Source: Carpediemonas membranifera (Eukaryota; Fornicata). From it: a DNA stretch of 64,000 nucleotides. Every line of letters begins with the position of its first letter. The first letter of the stretch is position 1. Location of the stretch: contig JAHDYR010000053.1 of NCBI GenBank assembly GCA_019828565.1, positions 1 through 64,000 of the forward strand, given 5' to 3'. Of the stretch, positions 40,239 through 51,153 are shown piece after piece. Both the position numbers and the translations under genes were made by a program. A model generated the notes under the pieces. The model did no database searches and was not told the origin of the DNA. It saw only the letters and a program-made list of their open reading frames with translations.

Positions 40239-43119
40239 TCGTTTATTGCCTTTTGGACGAACTGTATTGCGAGCGGCGAGGCGCAGCCGAGCTTCGCGAG
40301 CCTGAGCGCAGCGAAGACGTCACTCTAGTGGTCAGTATGTCGGGTTTGAGGCACTGCTCGCTCCGAAATCTCCCTTTCGACTCTCCACTCAGTCACAACG
40401 AACGCGAACGCGAATAACGCGCAGATCACGCTCAAAGTACAGAAACAACATCAGTATTAGTGGTTGAGGCCATTAGCCTCAGCTTGACGGTGCGCAGCAT
40501 CCGCCTGGCGCATGAACGCATGGAACACATGAACTTGCTGCCGCATACAGGCCATCATGACCGCGTCGGCAATCTGCCCAACAGTTTCGGCATCAAGGCC
40601 CAAAACGTCGCGCATCTCATCGGTACATCCTCTCCCATGCACAGCACCAACACCACCACTCTGGCGAACGACCACGGGAATAACCCGGACGTTCCAGTTG
40701 GCGTACTGCTCCTTCTTGCTCCGCATAGATGCAGACGCGTGATTGCTCACCACTACGTCAAGCACAACGGGTTCGGTATGGCCCGGTCTGGTCAAGAGGA
40801 GGTCCGCCCGCGCCTTGACCCGTTTGGTCCGGTCCACAGTCCACTCGCTGCCCCGTCCGAGCCAATGCTCAACTCTTACGCGCCAGGGGTGCCCGCGCAG
40901 CAGTTTGGCGAGCGTGTCGCGAATTTGGTCGTGCCGCTCCGATCCCAGCCCCTCCCTCAGGAAGGGACAGGTAAGAGAATGCTCGGCTGAGCAGGGGACA
41001 GACCGGTGGTTAACACTACGGGCCAGGCATAGCGGACAGACGTCGTGGCCTGTCTCAAAGGCAGGAAGGCCGACATGGTTGCGAAGCATCGGTGCAGCAC
41101 CCTCGTCACAGGGGTTACGACCCATAGCGGCTGCATCAGCCGCGAGTAGAGACCTGATCACGTTTGGCGAGTCGACTGAAACAGTCAGTTGGCTGGAAAT
41201 GTTATCCTGCAGGAGGCGTACCAACTTCTTCTGCGTGCTCTCGAGTGAGAGCTTTCTGACATCGCCATATGATGTCGGCCAATCCTTGGGCGTCGCGGCG
41301 AGAGCCGGGATGCATGGCAGTGCGTCTTGGATGAGAGCCTCGGGCCTTTCGACCTTCAGCTCTATGAGTTGTCGTGCGGCACCCAGATAGGCTGGGGCCC
41401 ACACAACAGAGGGCATGGCCAATCCGAGCCCGCCTTGACTGACCGGCAGACAGAGCCTTGCGGCGAAGTCCTTGTCAGTCTCTGCGCTGGACTGGAGCAG
41501 CTTCAGGATGGCGGGGACCACCTTCTGCTGTTCGAAGTCCAGTTGCGACTCGAACATGTCACCCCCGCCCGGCGAAACATTGCGGAAGAAGTGCTCCCAC
41601 TTGGTGAGGGCACACAGTTTCGTCACTAGGAGGGCAGGGGCGACGGCTTCCGCGCCAATGTCAGAGACCATCGATGCAGCAGCGTCAAGCAGCTCCATAA
41701 CCTTGCGGTTAGCAGAGCCTAGCTCCCGCATGATGTGCGTGGCGGAGCCGATTGGAACACCAACCAGCTTGGTATCGCGTCTCCGTGGGACGCCACCAGT
41801 TGTGTTGCCGTCAACGACATCCTTATGGGCTAGCACGCACTTGGCACGGTTGAGGCGGAGGCCAACCTCGTTGAACTTCTGAGCGGCGAGTTCTGTGAGA
41901 TTGTTGGCCTCACGGCCGACCCCAGGCGACTGTAGCGGGCGGGTAGTGGTGGCTACAATGTCATCCTGGTAGGCACGGATGCACCACCCAGGGAAAGCCT
42001 CGCGCAAGACGTCCAGAATGGGCTTAACGCCTAAGCTGAAAAGAATTGGCGAGAGCGGGTCCCCTTGGTGAATGCCTTCAGCCGACCTCATGGTGATGCC
42101 GGAGGTAGAGAAAAGTAAGCCCCGTCGGTACATGGTCGACAGGTATGGGATGAGCGCCGGCATGTAGGCCGCCACCACCTTCATGGCGAAGGCCCTCGAC
42201 AAGCATCCATAGGCGTTGGAAAGGTCGAGTGTGAGCACTGTACCGCCACTTCGGTAGACTGCACTCACCTCCTCTCCCAACCTCTCCAAGCCGCACTTCT
42301 CACCTACTCCGAACTGGTCCTTCAGGGCACGATCGACGTCAACCAGCCGCTTACGGACGGACCAGGCGAGTGCCTTTGCCGCCACACGGCGAATAGAGTC
42401 GCCGATCGCGACCCCTCGGACCTTCCCTTCACCTTTCGGCACAGGGACGAGAATGCAATGACTGAACACATCAGTGTAAGCTTCTCCGTTCAGGATGTCC
42501 TGAACCAGCGGGAGCAGAGCCTGGACTAGTTCGCGCCTTGATGTCTTGTAGGCGATCTTCAGGTGAAGGAACGATAGCCCGGAGGGCCCCGGGGCCGCCT
42601 CAGACTTGAGTGTGTTGAGGATGGTCTTCAGAGTCTTAGAGGAAACTTCGACACACTGCAGGGGGTTCTCGGGGACGTCTCGCATGGGGACGTCGGGACA
42701 AAGCCCGTTGAACCCAACCTGGAGGTCCCGCAGTTGAGCGTCGATTTCAGTCGGTGTCAGGTCAGTCTCATTGGCTACCATGGACGTGGCGGCCTTCGAG
42801 ACAAACCCGTGGCGAATCAGGTTCAGCGTCCGACGCCACTTGCTCGCGCTAGCGCGTCGTCCGCCTCGGTCCGACGGCGGTGCGTACAGCGTCTTGGGGT
42901 AGTCTACAACCTTAAGAGCCTCAGCCCGCTTGGCGTCGTCACCTGTCGCGTTGTTCACCTCCCTCAATCGTTCAATAAGGCCTCGTGTGAACTTCTCGCG
43001 CCCGCGCTTGGGCGGAGCGATCTTTCCGAGGAACAAGGCCTGACCCGGGGGAAGGAAGACATCGGGTCGATGAGCAGGGGTAGTGGGAGGTGCTGATGGC
43101 GGGGTTAGGGGGAAACCAC
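40239..43119 (-). mobile_element. 5'-truncated B-family copy (B2)
   Basis: It starts after the target copy 40227-40238 and matches B1 until 43119, where GGGGGAAACCA passes into unrelated DNA. No target copy follows. It differs from B1 by scattered substitutions. Confidence 0.9.
40457..43119 (-). pseudogene. R2-like RT/REL-endonuclease, copy B2, N-terminally truncated
   Basis: At least 859 codons in frame with B1, holding all RT, CCHC and endonuclease motifs. The first ~190 residues are absent because the element is cut at 43119. No internal stop. It lacks its own start region. Confidence 0.85.
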
Positions 43120-43471
43120 ATACTGTGAAAGTCGGCAGATAATCTACGATTTTTTCTAGATAATCTAGGGCCTAAAAACCCTAGATTATCTACGGTTGCA
43201 AGAAAAAATGAACTCGACGATGAGCCGGAGCTGGATCTTCAAAGTGGTATGGTAGTACTTGGCTATACCTAAGCAATACGCATGCGCAGTATCAAACTTT
43301 AAATCCTGCTAGAAAAAAGTAACATAGGGACAAATTGGAATTGAGAGTTGAGACTCAAAAAACGGGCAGGGGGGAGGAAATGGTCCATAGGTACGCCTTA
43401 TGGGTCGCTTCCTCCCCTCTGCCCCTTTTTTAATCGCAAAATCGATTTGCCGGATTTGACACACGTTTGAT
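43120..43471. repeat. AT-rich stretch with two foldbacks
   Basis: TAGATAATCTAGGG (43157-43170) is perfectly inverted at 43179-43192 with an 8-nt loop. A larger hairpin has arms 43357-43391 and 43396-43431 (left begins AAAAAACGGGCAGG, right ends TGCCCCTTTTTT) with a 4-nt loop and a few mismatches. No gene. Confidence 0.75.
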
Positions 43472-44195
43472 GTGATCAAAATGGATTTGATAGACATGGG
43501 TCCAGATCATGCAGTTGGCCATCCTGAAGCGCTAGGGCGGCCTGCAGACCGCAGCAATGCCTCTGCTGAATGCCCTTCATGCCTGACGGACAGGACGCGC
43601 GTTGACTATAAAGGACTGCATGTTTCGGCATCAGAAGAAGGTGTGGAATACAACGGAGTCATCGCCGAACCGCTCCGACCAAGTCGGTTATTAGGACATC
43701 GCGTTCAGACGCCCTCTGCAATTACCAAGTCAATAGATGGGAGTCGACCTGATCAGCACGTCATTTGGGGCCTCAGGTGACCCTATAGCTGAGTTTGGCT
43801 GGGCGCTGCTGCGGCCATGGGCCGCTAGTGCCCTTACTGGCTCGTTTCTCCTCGTATAGCGGCCGTAGAGGTCTGATCTGAGCCTCGTTATAATAGTCTG
43901 CCCGAGTAGAGTCCAGCCATACCATAAATGTCCCCCAATCTCCCCCTCCCGGTCGCTCATACCTCCAAAATGGCCTATATTCCCTGTAGGGAGATTAATA
44001 AGGGCGGATTTCCCATAAGTCGTGGCATAGAGGGAAGAGACTTTGTACACAGCCTCCAGATCGTGGGTTCAATTTTCACCGGGAGCAATATGCTCTTTTT
44101 GGCAGACAACGCCGCTCCGAGCTCTATCGCGCCCAGCGGTGCCTGCAGCGGCCAGAACAGAGCTAGAATTCGGGTGATTTTTAATCTCGATCGAA
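43472..44195. other. No supported gene
   Basis: Short ORFs on both strands (43472-43780 plus, 44050-43730 minus) have no recognisable features. The stretch may hold the promoter of the YR-like gene at 44196. Confidence 0.4.
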
Positions 44196-44858
44196 ATGCT
44201 GCTGAAGCACGCTCTAGAGGGACTGAAGCGCTCTACGAAGGAGCAATACAAGCAGACATATCAAAAACTGTGCGTTTACCTTGAGTGCGACGATGAGGAT
44301 GCTGATGTTGTTATTATCACAGAGATCCGACAAAATAGTGACGTATTCGAACAGTTTCTGGACTCTCTGTCCTTCTGTTGCCGTTTTGGACGGTACAAGT
44401 CCATCTCGATGCCTCAACAGGCTCTCGTTCGCCTTCTTCGCACTGCTGGTGCCGAAACCGACCTAATTTGCAGGATAAGGACTCACACGCTTCCGGCACG
44501 CCAGGTGCTGACTGAGGAAGAGTACGACAAGCTCACGGGTGCTCTGAAGTACGACATTGCCGAGTCCCACCGTCAGCTCGCCCTAGTCGTTGCTCTCTGC
44601 CGGCTGGGATCGTATGTCGCAGACCTACGTGACTTAGACCTACCCGCGCTACAGGAGTTGATGCAAGAGGCTGCCGTGGATCACCCTGCCTTTGAGACCC
44701 TTATCTGGATGTCCAAGGACCTTGATTCGCTCTGGGGTAGTCCCCCCATGACAGTCAGGCACGCGAACCGTATCCTGCACGAAGCGGGGATGCAGAGTCT
44801 GAAAAGACCCATCTCCCTGTCCGATCTGGATACCCCTGACGACAGATGGAATGACTGA
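44196..44858 (+). CDS. Tyrosine-recombinase-like protein lacking catalytic Arg (220 aa)
   Basis: The N-terminus (LEGLKRSTKEQYKQTYQKL) looks like a SAM-like core-binding domain of tyrosine recombinases. RQLALVVALCRLGSY followed by LRDLDLPAL matches the box I helix (normally TGLR..E...L.W.DI) with the catalytic Arg absent. PPMTVRHANRILHEAGMQ resembles the helix before the HxxR box, but no HxxR or Tyr is apparent. The protein is shorter than most YRs. It aligns in pattern with the protein at 58447, so both form one family. The role may be DNA binding only. It converges on the HEPN gene, 32 bp away. Confidence 0.5.
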   Translation: MLLKHALEGLKRSTKEQYKQTYQKLCVYLECDDEDADVVIITEIRQNSDVFEQFLDSLSFCCRFGRYKSISMPQQALVRLLRTAGAETDLICRIRTHTLPARQVLTEEEYDKLTGALKYDIAESHRQLALVVALCRLGSYVADLRDLDLPALQELMQEAAVDHPAFETLIWMSKDLDSLWGSPPMTVRHANRILHEAGMQSLKRPISLSDLDTPDDRWND

Positions 44859-44890
44859 AGCTGTAAACATATCCATTGACTCTGAATCTT

Positions 44891-45820
44891 TTATTTCTCC
44901 ATCTGCGAGTTAAGCCAGGCCACTGCCTTTCCCGTCAAATATACCTTACGTGTGTCGTGCGCCTTCTTTGTTGCTCTTGCGGCTGAAGCATCAACAGTGG
45001 CCTGCTTCAACAAATCTCGGCAGCTAGACTTCGGCGTCTTGGTGCCACGTCGCGTGCAGGCCCACTCTCTATCGTCCACGGACTCACCACACACAACGCA
45101 TGACCCTGCGAATACGGTCGGTGGCTTCTCCTTCAGCTTCTGTCGAAGCAGATCGCACATCGCGGTCTTGACGACGCGTCGAGATAATTCATCCGTGCGC
45201 AGGGTACTAACAGGCTCAACCAAGAGCTCTGTCTGAGTAGACGCCTCCTCTAGGTCTCGCACAGTCTGAGTCTCTGCATGCTCACCCTGTGGCGAAAACT
45301 GCTGGCATTTTCCCACCATCCTCGGCTTATCAGGATCAGGACCCAGCGCAGTCATGTAAACAGGTACCTCAACCCGCTTCTCGACTATCTTGACAGGCTG
45401 GGAGCCCCTGCGGGAAGGGGCTTGCGGGTGAACTCGCGTCCTGGTCGGCCCCCCGTTCGCCTCGTTGTGCAGAGCCTCCATGAAGGCATTGAAGCCGTCA
45501 TCACGGCCCACCTTCTGCGTCACAAACGACATGACGCATGTGACCGACATCTCAAAGGATGCAAAATCGGCAGCACTGGAAACATCGCGATTGTGGCAGA
45601 TTGAGTTTCGAGCTGCCAACAGCTCGCGTATATGTCTCTTATCAGCGTGGTGAAGATCAGGAACACGATGTAGGATCGCTTGCAAAAGCATAGCCGGATC
45701 CATCTCGCCACCGTCACCACGGTACCTCGCGATGTACTCCTGCAGCTTCGGAATCATCCTCAGTAGCGCTTCAAACATCATGCTGGCGTATCCTGCTGAA
45801 TCCTTCGCCCCAGAGCTCAT
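44891..45820 (-). CDS. HEPN-like domain protein with C-terminal zinc-binding motif (309 aa)
   Basis: A helical N-terminal region with IRELLAARNSICHNRD: R71 and H76 form the RX4H signature of HEPN domains, many of which are RNases or toxin-type nucleases. After a Pro/Gln-rich linker there is CVVCGESVDDREWAC and a following SSC, a likely zinc site. The frame is intact. The downstream neighbour converges (YR-like gene) and the upstream neighbour is a SET gene on the same strand. Assignment to HEPN rests on one motif plus helical context; RNase activity is inference. Confidence 0.5.
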   Translation of the reverse strand: MSSGAKDSAGYASMMFEALLRMIPKLQEYIARYRGDGGEMDPAMLLQAILHRVPDLHHADKRHIRELLAARNSICHNRDVSSAADFASFEMSVTCVMSFVTQKVGRDDGFNAFMEALHNEANGGPTRTRVHPQAPSRRGSQPVKIVEKRVEVPVYMTALGPDPDKPRMVGKCQQFSPQGEHAETQTVRDLEEASTQTELLVEPVSTLRTDELSRRVVKTAMCDLLRQKLKEKPPTVFAGSCVVCGESVDDREWACTRRGTKTPKSSCRDLLKQATVDASAARATKKAHDTRKVYLTGKAVAWLNSQMEK

Positions 45821-46080
45821 ATCGGTTTCTTCAGAACGAAATTCTAAAGAAATGTTCGGTGGTAAGTGAGATCACTGCGCGTCTAGAGACAGCAGAAACG
45901 TAACCTACAGCCCATATTGATGTGGGCTGGGCGTTGCTTCAACTGATAAATGCCACATTTCTCTGTTTACATGGTAAGGTAACACGTGAGTGCTTTGTAC
46001 TGGCATACTTAAAGGCAAGGTAAGGTTGGCGGACGTAGTATCACCCGTGGCGCTTGACTATCACTCAATCAGACAGATAT

Positions 46081-46736
46081 TTATTTCTTCGTGGATACCT
46101 TGTCGAAGAACTGCAATGCCAAGGTCAACTTGCCTTCCTTCGTCATCTCTTTGTCGGTCAGCAGTGTCTCGAAGTCAGCGACAACGAGAGGCCGGCAAGC
46201 AAAGGGGTCAGCCCAATAGTCATCTTCGTAGGCGACCGAGAGGAACTCAAACGGACGAATGTCAACGCTTGCTTCATATACAATGACAGGCAAGACTGCA
46301 TCCTCCACACAAACATGGCACAGAAGAGCACTGACATTGTGGTACTAAATAATTGGGGGAGAGGCATGTTACAAACAGCAGAGTTGTCGTTCACCGTGTG
46401 GACTCCAAGCTTGCCCATCAGTGAAGACGCATCCATAGCGAACTTCGTCGTGCCAACGCGAGTGCAGTACGTGGGGTCATCCGGCTGGAAGTCGATCAGT
46501 CGGCCGCAGTACAGGCCGATGATGCTCTTCGCAGGGATTTCGGCACGAGACGCGATGCCCTTGCCAGCGGTGCCTCCATATAGCGTGCGCTGATCAGTCA
46601 TGTACAGCTGTACGCTCTTGGAGACACCGTTGGCCGCTATCGTGATGTCCCGGTCCAGGAACGAGCTACCCTCCTGCTTCCAGTCAATATCCTTCAAGTC
46701 TGCCGGTATTTTTGTCAAACAGCAGCTCATAGTCAT
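46081..46736 (-). CDS. SET-domain protein, one frame change
   Basis: The first frame has GKGIASRAEIPAKSIIGLYCG (here split as GKGIASRAEI and GLYCGRLID), the SET N-terminal motif (normally G.G..A...I..G..I..Y.G), then DASSLMGKLGVHTVNDNS, the region of the NH.C/ND motif. A second frame supplies HNVSALLCHVCVEDAVLPV and FLSVAYEDDYW, fitting the PN.........I..GEEL...YG end of SET. A 32-nt GT..TTTAG intron from within GCT-GTTTGT would join the two frames; an indel is the alternative. SET proteins usually methylate lysines. I infer a possibly active methyltransferase-like protein. Confidence 0.6.
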
Positions 46737-47055
46737 GACGAGACATGCTAGAACCCTCCGAGGGGATTACGATCGTTTCTTCCGACATCGTTCTCAGAAT
46801 TCGACCCGTTTATAAATCAATAATAAGCAAGCTAAGCTGCAGCTCAGGCACCCTCCATGCGCTCGTTCCCTGGCATCTTGGCCCGCGGCCTCTTCAGCGG
46901 CGTTTCGGCCCCTCTCGTAAATCGAGAGGTCTTCTTGATGTTGTTACTGTCTCTGTGCTCCCATTGCTTGCCAGTCTCATTGTAGTGTTAAGTTAGTGCC
47001 AAATGGTCTTTATTGCTGTTCGCTCGCATTAATACGGAAGAGAAAGAATGATGAT
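46737..47055. other. No gene seen
   Basis: Intergenic, about 320 bp. The right part is a diverged version of the ~0.4-kb array repeat. Confidence 0.5.
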
Positions 47056-47302
47056 GTTGATTAGCTTGCGGGGAAAGGCATTACCGGACATTTGACGCGC
47101 ACAACCTGCTTAATACTGCATAAAAGCATCGCTGATCGCTTTCTCTTCTGTTCTTCAACGCCCAAGGAGCGGCTTCCAGGTCGGCAACGGTTGCCGACCT
47201 GGACCCGTGCAGTTTATGCTTTTTCGGCCAACCGACGAAGTCAAGCTTGGCCAAGACACATACTGTGTACACGGACCCTGGCAGGCTAGTTACGCCGCTC
47301 AG
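47056..47302 (+). repeat. Array repeat copy 1 (diverged left part)
   Basis: From TTGATGTTGATTAG to CCGCTCAG. Contains the 27-bp palindrome at 47176-47202. Confidence 0.85.
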
Positions 47303-47333
47303 CCTCTGCATCCAGTTGATAATCACTCGCCAT

Positions 47334-47855
47334 TTACTTCTGGTGCTTTTCCTGCTCTCTCTTCTCCATCACGTCGTCATACTCGGCCCTCGTCAGCCTC
47401 ACAGTTGTCATCCCGGCATCACGGATGTGCTCAAAGGCCTCAACGGGCAGCTTCGGCATCCCGTCCTCGCTGTCGCTGCTGCTGCCCAAGTCTGACTCGC
47501 TCTCGTGATAGCGGCGAAGGCGAATGCGTCTGCTGGGCTCCCTGGTCTTCATAGCGTCATAGAGCGGAGCGAGCCCACTTCCATTGGCCCCGCTACGGAC
47601 ACCCTCATCGGTATCTCTCTCAGACATATCACACTCAACCTGTTGTGACTGAACAAATGACAGGTTGTCGACGAGGCTATCCTCGGCATCGCTGTCTGAA
47701 CTCTCCTCATCCTCCCACTCTCCTTCCAGCATCTCCAACCCGGCCTCATCGTCAAACTCGCCCTCCACTGCGGTCTCCGGCATCTCTGCCTCGCCAGCTG
47801 TCTCGTCAAACAGCGCCTCATCGTCAGACTCACCCTCCCCCGTGTCGACCCCCAT
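47334..47855 (-). pseudogene. Truncated acidic ORF, copy 1
   Basis: 173 aa, strongly acidic (EGESDDEALFDET, GSSSDSEDGMPK), ending EKREQEKHQK. It matches the C-terminal tail of the YR-like gene at 58447-59834 and lacks the recombinase-like part. It lies between two array repeats. Confidence 0.75.
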
Positions 47856-47995
47856 CGGGATTACGCTGGTCGTGGAGCTGGACCATCCTCATCCTGAGCT
47901 TTTTGTAAAGCCACCAGGTCGGCAGAGCTTAAGGTAATCCTGGCGCCCTCATCCTGGCGCCTCATCCCTGGCGCCGTCATCCCTGGCGTCCTCTC

Positions 47996-48399
47996 CCTCA
48001 TAAATCTGAATCATCTTCTTGTCTTGCTCCCGATGTTGTCATTGCTGTTTTCGTGTCCACAAGCATTCCAGTCTCATTATAATGTTTATTCAGTACCAAA
48101 TCATCCTTTAGTGACGGGCATTCTCATCTGCATTGCCGAGAAAAAGAGTTGATGTTGATTAGATGGTGACGAATGCATTACCGGACATTTGACGCGCACA
48201 ACCTGCTTAATACTGCATAAAAGCATCGCTGATCGCTTTCTCTTCTGTTCTTCAACGCCCAAGGAGCGGCTTCCAGGTCGGCAACGGTTGCCGACCTGGA
48301 CCCGTGCAGTTTATGCTTTTTCGGCCAACCGACGAAGTCAAGCTTGGCCAAGACACATACTGTGTACACGGACCCTGGCAGGCTAGTTACGCTGCTCAG
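47996..48399 (+). repeat. Array repeat copy 2
   Basis: About 404 bp from CCTCATAAATCTGAATC to GCTGCTCAG; palindrome at 48273-48299. A GGCGCCAGGATGA-type minisatellite precedes it (47940-47995). Confidence 0.9.
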
Positions 48400-48402
48400 A
48401 CT

Positions 48403-49315
48403 ATGTCTAGAGACGTTCGGCTGGGCTCTGCACGGATGGAAATGAACACTATCACGTCAAGCACCCAACAGCAAGAGACAACGGCTTTTAAGGAAGCTTT
48501 TGAGCTCTTTATGGACAAGTACTCGCTATTCACAATCAGTAGGCTTTAACGAGGGCGAGAATAACGGTAACACAGCCAAAATCAGGGCCGATGTCCGCAG
48601 CTCGTTCTTTTCCGCTTGGCTATGCACTCAGTGTGGCAGTAAGTGGATGATGGAGAGAACGAACAGCCTTCTTGTGTCGTTCTCGGGCTCTGTGGCAGTC
48701 GACATTCAGACGACAGTCTTCGCAGGTTTCGGTGCTGGTGATCCGTCGTCAATGTCGATCGACACCACCCTCGCACTGCTCAAAGACGTGCAGGACTTGG
48801 TTGTTTGGTGTGACATTGCTGCTAAGGTGAGGCGCATGAGACTACCGAGCGACAAGGTCAGGAAGGCGTGCATTACCATCGCACCGACGAGTGTGGCCAA
48901 GAGGGCTTACGCAATCGTCAGCCATCCTACTGCTTTCACGGTCTGGTGGGAGCACTATGCCCTTCGCAAGATTTCTCCTGAAGTCTTCAAGGACTTTATT
49001 GACTGGGCCAACTTTACGAGCACAGCCGATCTCGTCACTGGAGAGGTGACTGCTGTTCAGCTCACTGACACTGTGATGCACTATGCCATAGACTCTATCT
49101 CCAAGTTTGAGTCCGGCTATCACCTCACCAAGTGGGAGGAGCCGTGGGTGACCAGAACTTGGCAGAAACCGTGCGAGGCGACTGCAGACGCCAAACAAAA
49201 CAATCTGGTCGAAAACAAAACTACTCGCAGCTGGTATTGTCCGCAGCCTTCGCCTCAGGCTCGAAAGCTGTTGGAGCAGTTTACCCGTAGCTCCTTTACT
49301 CGGTTTGGTAAGTAA
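48403..49315 (+). pseudogene. Unknown 303-aa protein, copy 1, one-base insertion
   Basis: Identical in plan to the intact copy at 51154-52065, but an extra A near 48547 (CTTTAACGAGG against CTTTACGAGG) creates a stop after FTISRL. The rest of the frame is open. Everything else in the two copies is nearly identical, so the break is recent or an assembly error. Confidence 0.85.
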
Positions 49316-49339
49316 CACTGATAAATCAATGGATATAGT

Positions 49340-50620
49340 TTACTCGTCAGGCTCTTCGACCTGAGGAACTGCCCCAGTTGAGACAACTTCCTCATCAGCT
49401 GTTCCAATCGCCTTATAAATGACAACTCTTCTGTCATCGCCCTCAAACTTCTTCTGGATGAGCGTGGTGAGGGACGAGTCATCCTCGGCAGGGGTGTCAA
49501 GCAAAAGATTCTTCAGACCAACATCCATGACAACGTTGGTGTAAGCGATGGTGTCAGGCAGACAGTGGCTCGAGAGCAGGTCCCAGAAGAGATTGGGGAA
49601 GAGAATCATGTATCTCACCACGAGAATATAGTGTCGCGTGACGGTCCCAGGGTCGATGAACAACATCGTTGCCATGGAGTCACAAATCGACTTGACCATG
49701 CCGGCGTACGTCGCCCTGTAATTCCACACCTTCCGAGTTCCATCGATAAGTTCTCTGGTGGGTCGCATCAAGGCCTCGCTAACCCTAGCCTGCAGTACCT
49801 CCAGCTGCTCGGTCGGGACGATGCAGTCGTCGATGGCCACACCGTCATTCTCCAGCTCATTGTAGAGCTCCATCTGATATGCCACCCATGCGATGTTGCA
49901 GATGCGCTCGACACTCTGGACCCTCTCATTCCGAATGACCGACTTCAGGTCCGACTTGGATATAAACTTCAGCTCCCTGGCGCCGGCTGCCTCAAGCTTG
50001 GTGGAACTAGCCCACGAGCTTAGGAACTGCTCCACATCAATCTCACTGGTAAGGAAAGGAAGCTTGCGCTTCGGCGCCTTGGCGCGGGCAGTGGGAGTTA
50101 TGGCGGATGCGGATGCACCAGTGTCGGCGATGGCCACAGACGAGCTACCAACAGAGCCAGAAGAAGCTGCCTCGGCGAGGGACATGGAAGGGACAGCCGA
50201 GCGGGTGCCAGAGCACGGTTCATCGGCTGAAAGCTGTCTGGCAGCAGAACCGGTGGGAGATGGGCCGGCGAGGGATATAGCGGCGTCGCCAGCTGCGCGC
50301 CTGGCTGCGCGCAGGGCTCGGTCTGAAGGCTTGGCAGGAGAACTAGAATCGACTTGCTCTGCGCAATCGGCGGAGCGAAAGCGCTTTTCAGCAGGTTGCG
50401 GAGCTGCCTTGCGCACAATGGGCTCATCGCGTTCCTCTAACACGTTAGAATCTGGAACAAGCTCAAGAGCGGCGCGAAAGAGCTCCTCGGCACGTCCACG
50501 GGCGGAATCGTTGAAACGGTTGACAACGAGGACCGATTTCTCAGATAACTTGTCCCGTCGCATACGATAGGACGTACCAGTGAGGCAGTGAAGCTCCTGA
50601 AGCATGTAATTGCTTTCCAT
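49340..50620 (-). CDS. Unknown 426-aa protein, copy 1
   Basis: The N-terminal half contains a low-complexity Ala/Ser-rich stretch with basic KAPKRKLPF, possibly a nuclear signal. The C-terminal half is a well-formed helical region (RICNIAWVAYQMELYNELE, TRHYILVVRYMILFPNLFW). I recognise no domain. It converges on the 303-aa gene with 24 bp between stops. The pair forms the body of each 2.75-kb tandem unit and is flanked by the array repeat, suggesting the two proteins belong to one mobile unit. Confidence 0.6.
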   Translation of the reverse strand: MESNYMLQELHCLTGTSYRMRRDKLSEKSVLVVNRFNDSARGRAEELFRAALELVPDSNVLEERDEPIVRKAAPQPAEKRFRSADCAEQVDSSSPAKPSDRALRAARRAAGDAAISLAGPSPTGSAARQLSADEPCSGTRSAVPSMSLAEAASSGSVGSSSVAIADTGASASAITPTARAKAPKRKLPFLTSEIDVEQFLSSWASSTKLEAAGARELKFISKSDLKSVIRNERVQSVERICNIAWVAYQMELYNELENDGVAIDDCIVPTEQLEVLQARVSEALMRPTRELIDGTRKVWNYRATYAGMVKSICDSMATMLFIDPGTVTRHYILVVRYMILFPNLFWDLLSSHCLPDTIAYTNVVMDVGLKNLLLDTPAEDDSSLTTLIQKKFEGDDRRVVIYKAIGTADEEVVSTGAVPQVEEPDE

Positions 50621-50746
50621 GTCGATTCCAGCAATGCGCGAAGAACAAGAACCTTGGGAACAACCATGGGAGCACCAGACGTACTGTTTACGAAGGAAGA
50701 TGGTAGGCCAGGGTCCCCGGTCGATTCACCATGGCCTCTTCAGCGT

Positions 50747-51150
50747 CCTCATAAATCTGAATCATCTTCTTGTCTTGCTCCCGATGTTGTCATTGCTGTT
50801 TTCGTGTCCACAAGCATTCCAGTCTCATTATAATGTTTATTCAGTACCAAATCATCCTTTAGTGACGGGCATTCTCATCTGCATTGCCGAGAAAAAGAGT
50901 TGATGTTGATTAGATGGTGACGAATGCATTACCGGACATTTGACGCGCACAACCTGCTTAATACTGCATAAAAGCATCGCTGATCGCTTTCTCTTCTGTT
51001 CTTCAACGCCCAAGGAGCGGCTTCCAGGTCGGCAACGGTTGCCGACCTGGACCCGTGCAGTTTATGCTTTTTCGGCCAACCGACGAAGTCAAGCTTGGCC
51101 AAGACACATACTGTGTACACGGACCCTGGCAGGCTAGTTACGCTGCTCAG
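50747..51150 (+). repeat. Array repeat copy 3
   Basis: 404 bp, palindrome at 51024-51050. The frame of the 303-aa protein is also open upstream into this repeat (to 51055). Confidence 0.9.
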
Positions 51151-51153
51151 ACT

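Noticed and set aside
44040-44100. tRNA-like T-arm (GTGGGTTCAATTTTCAC)
   Set aside because: No acceptor, D or anticodon stem can be drawn on either side.
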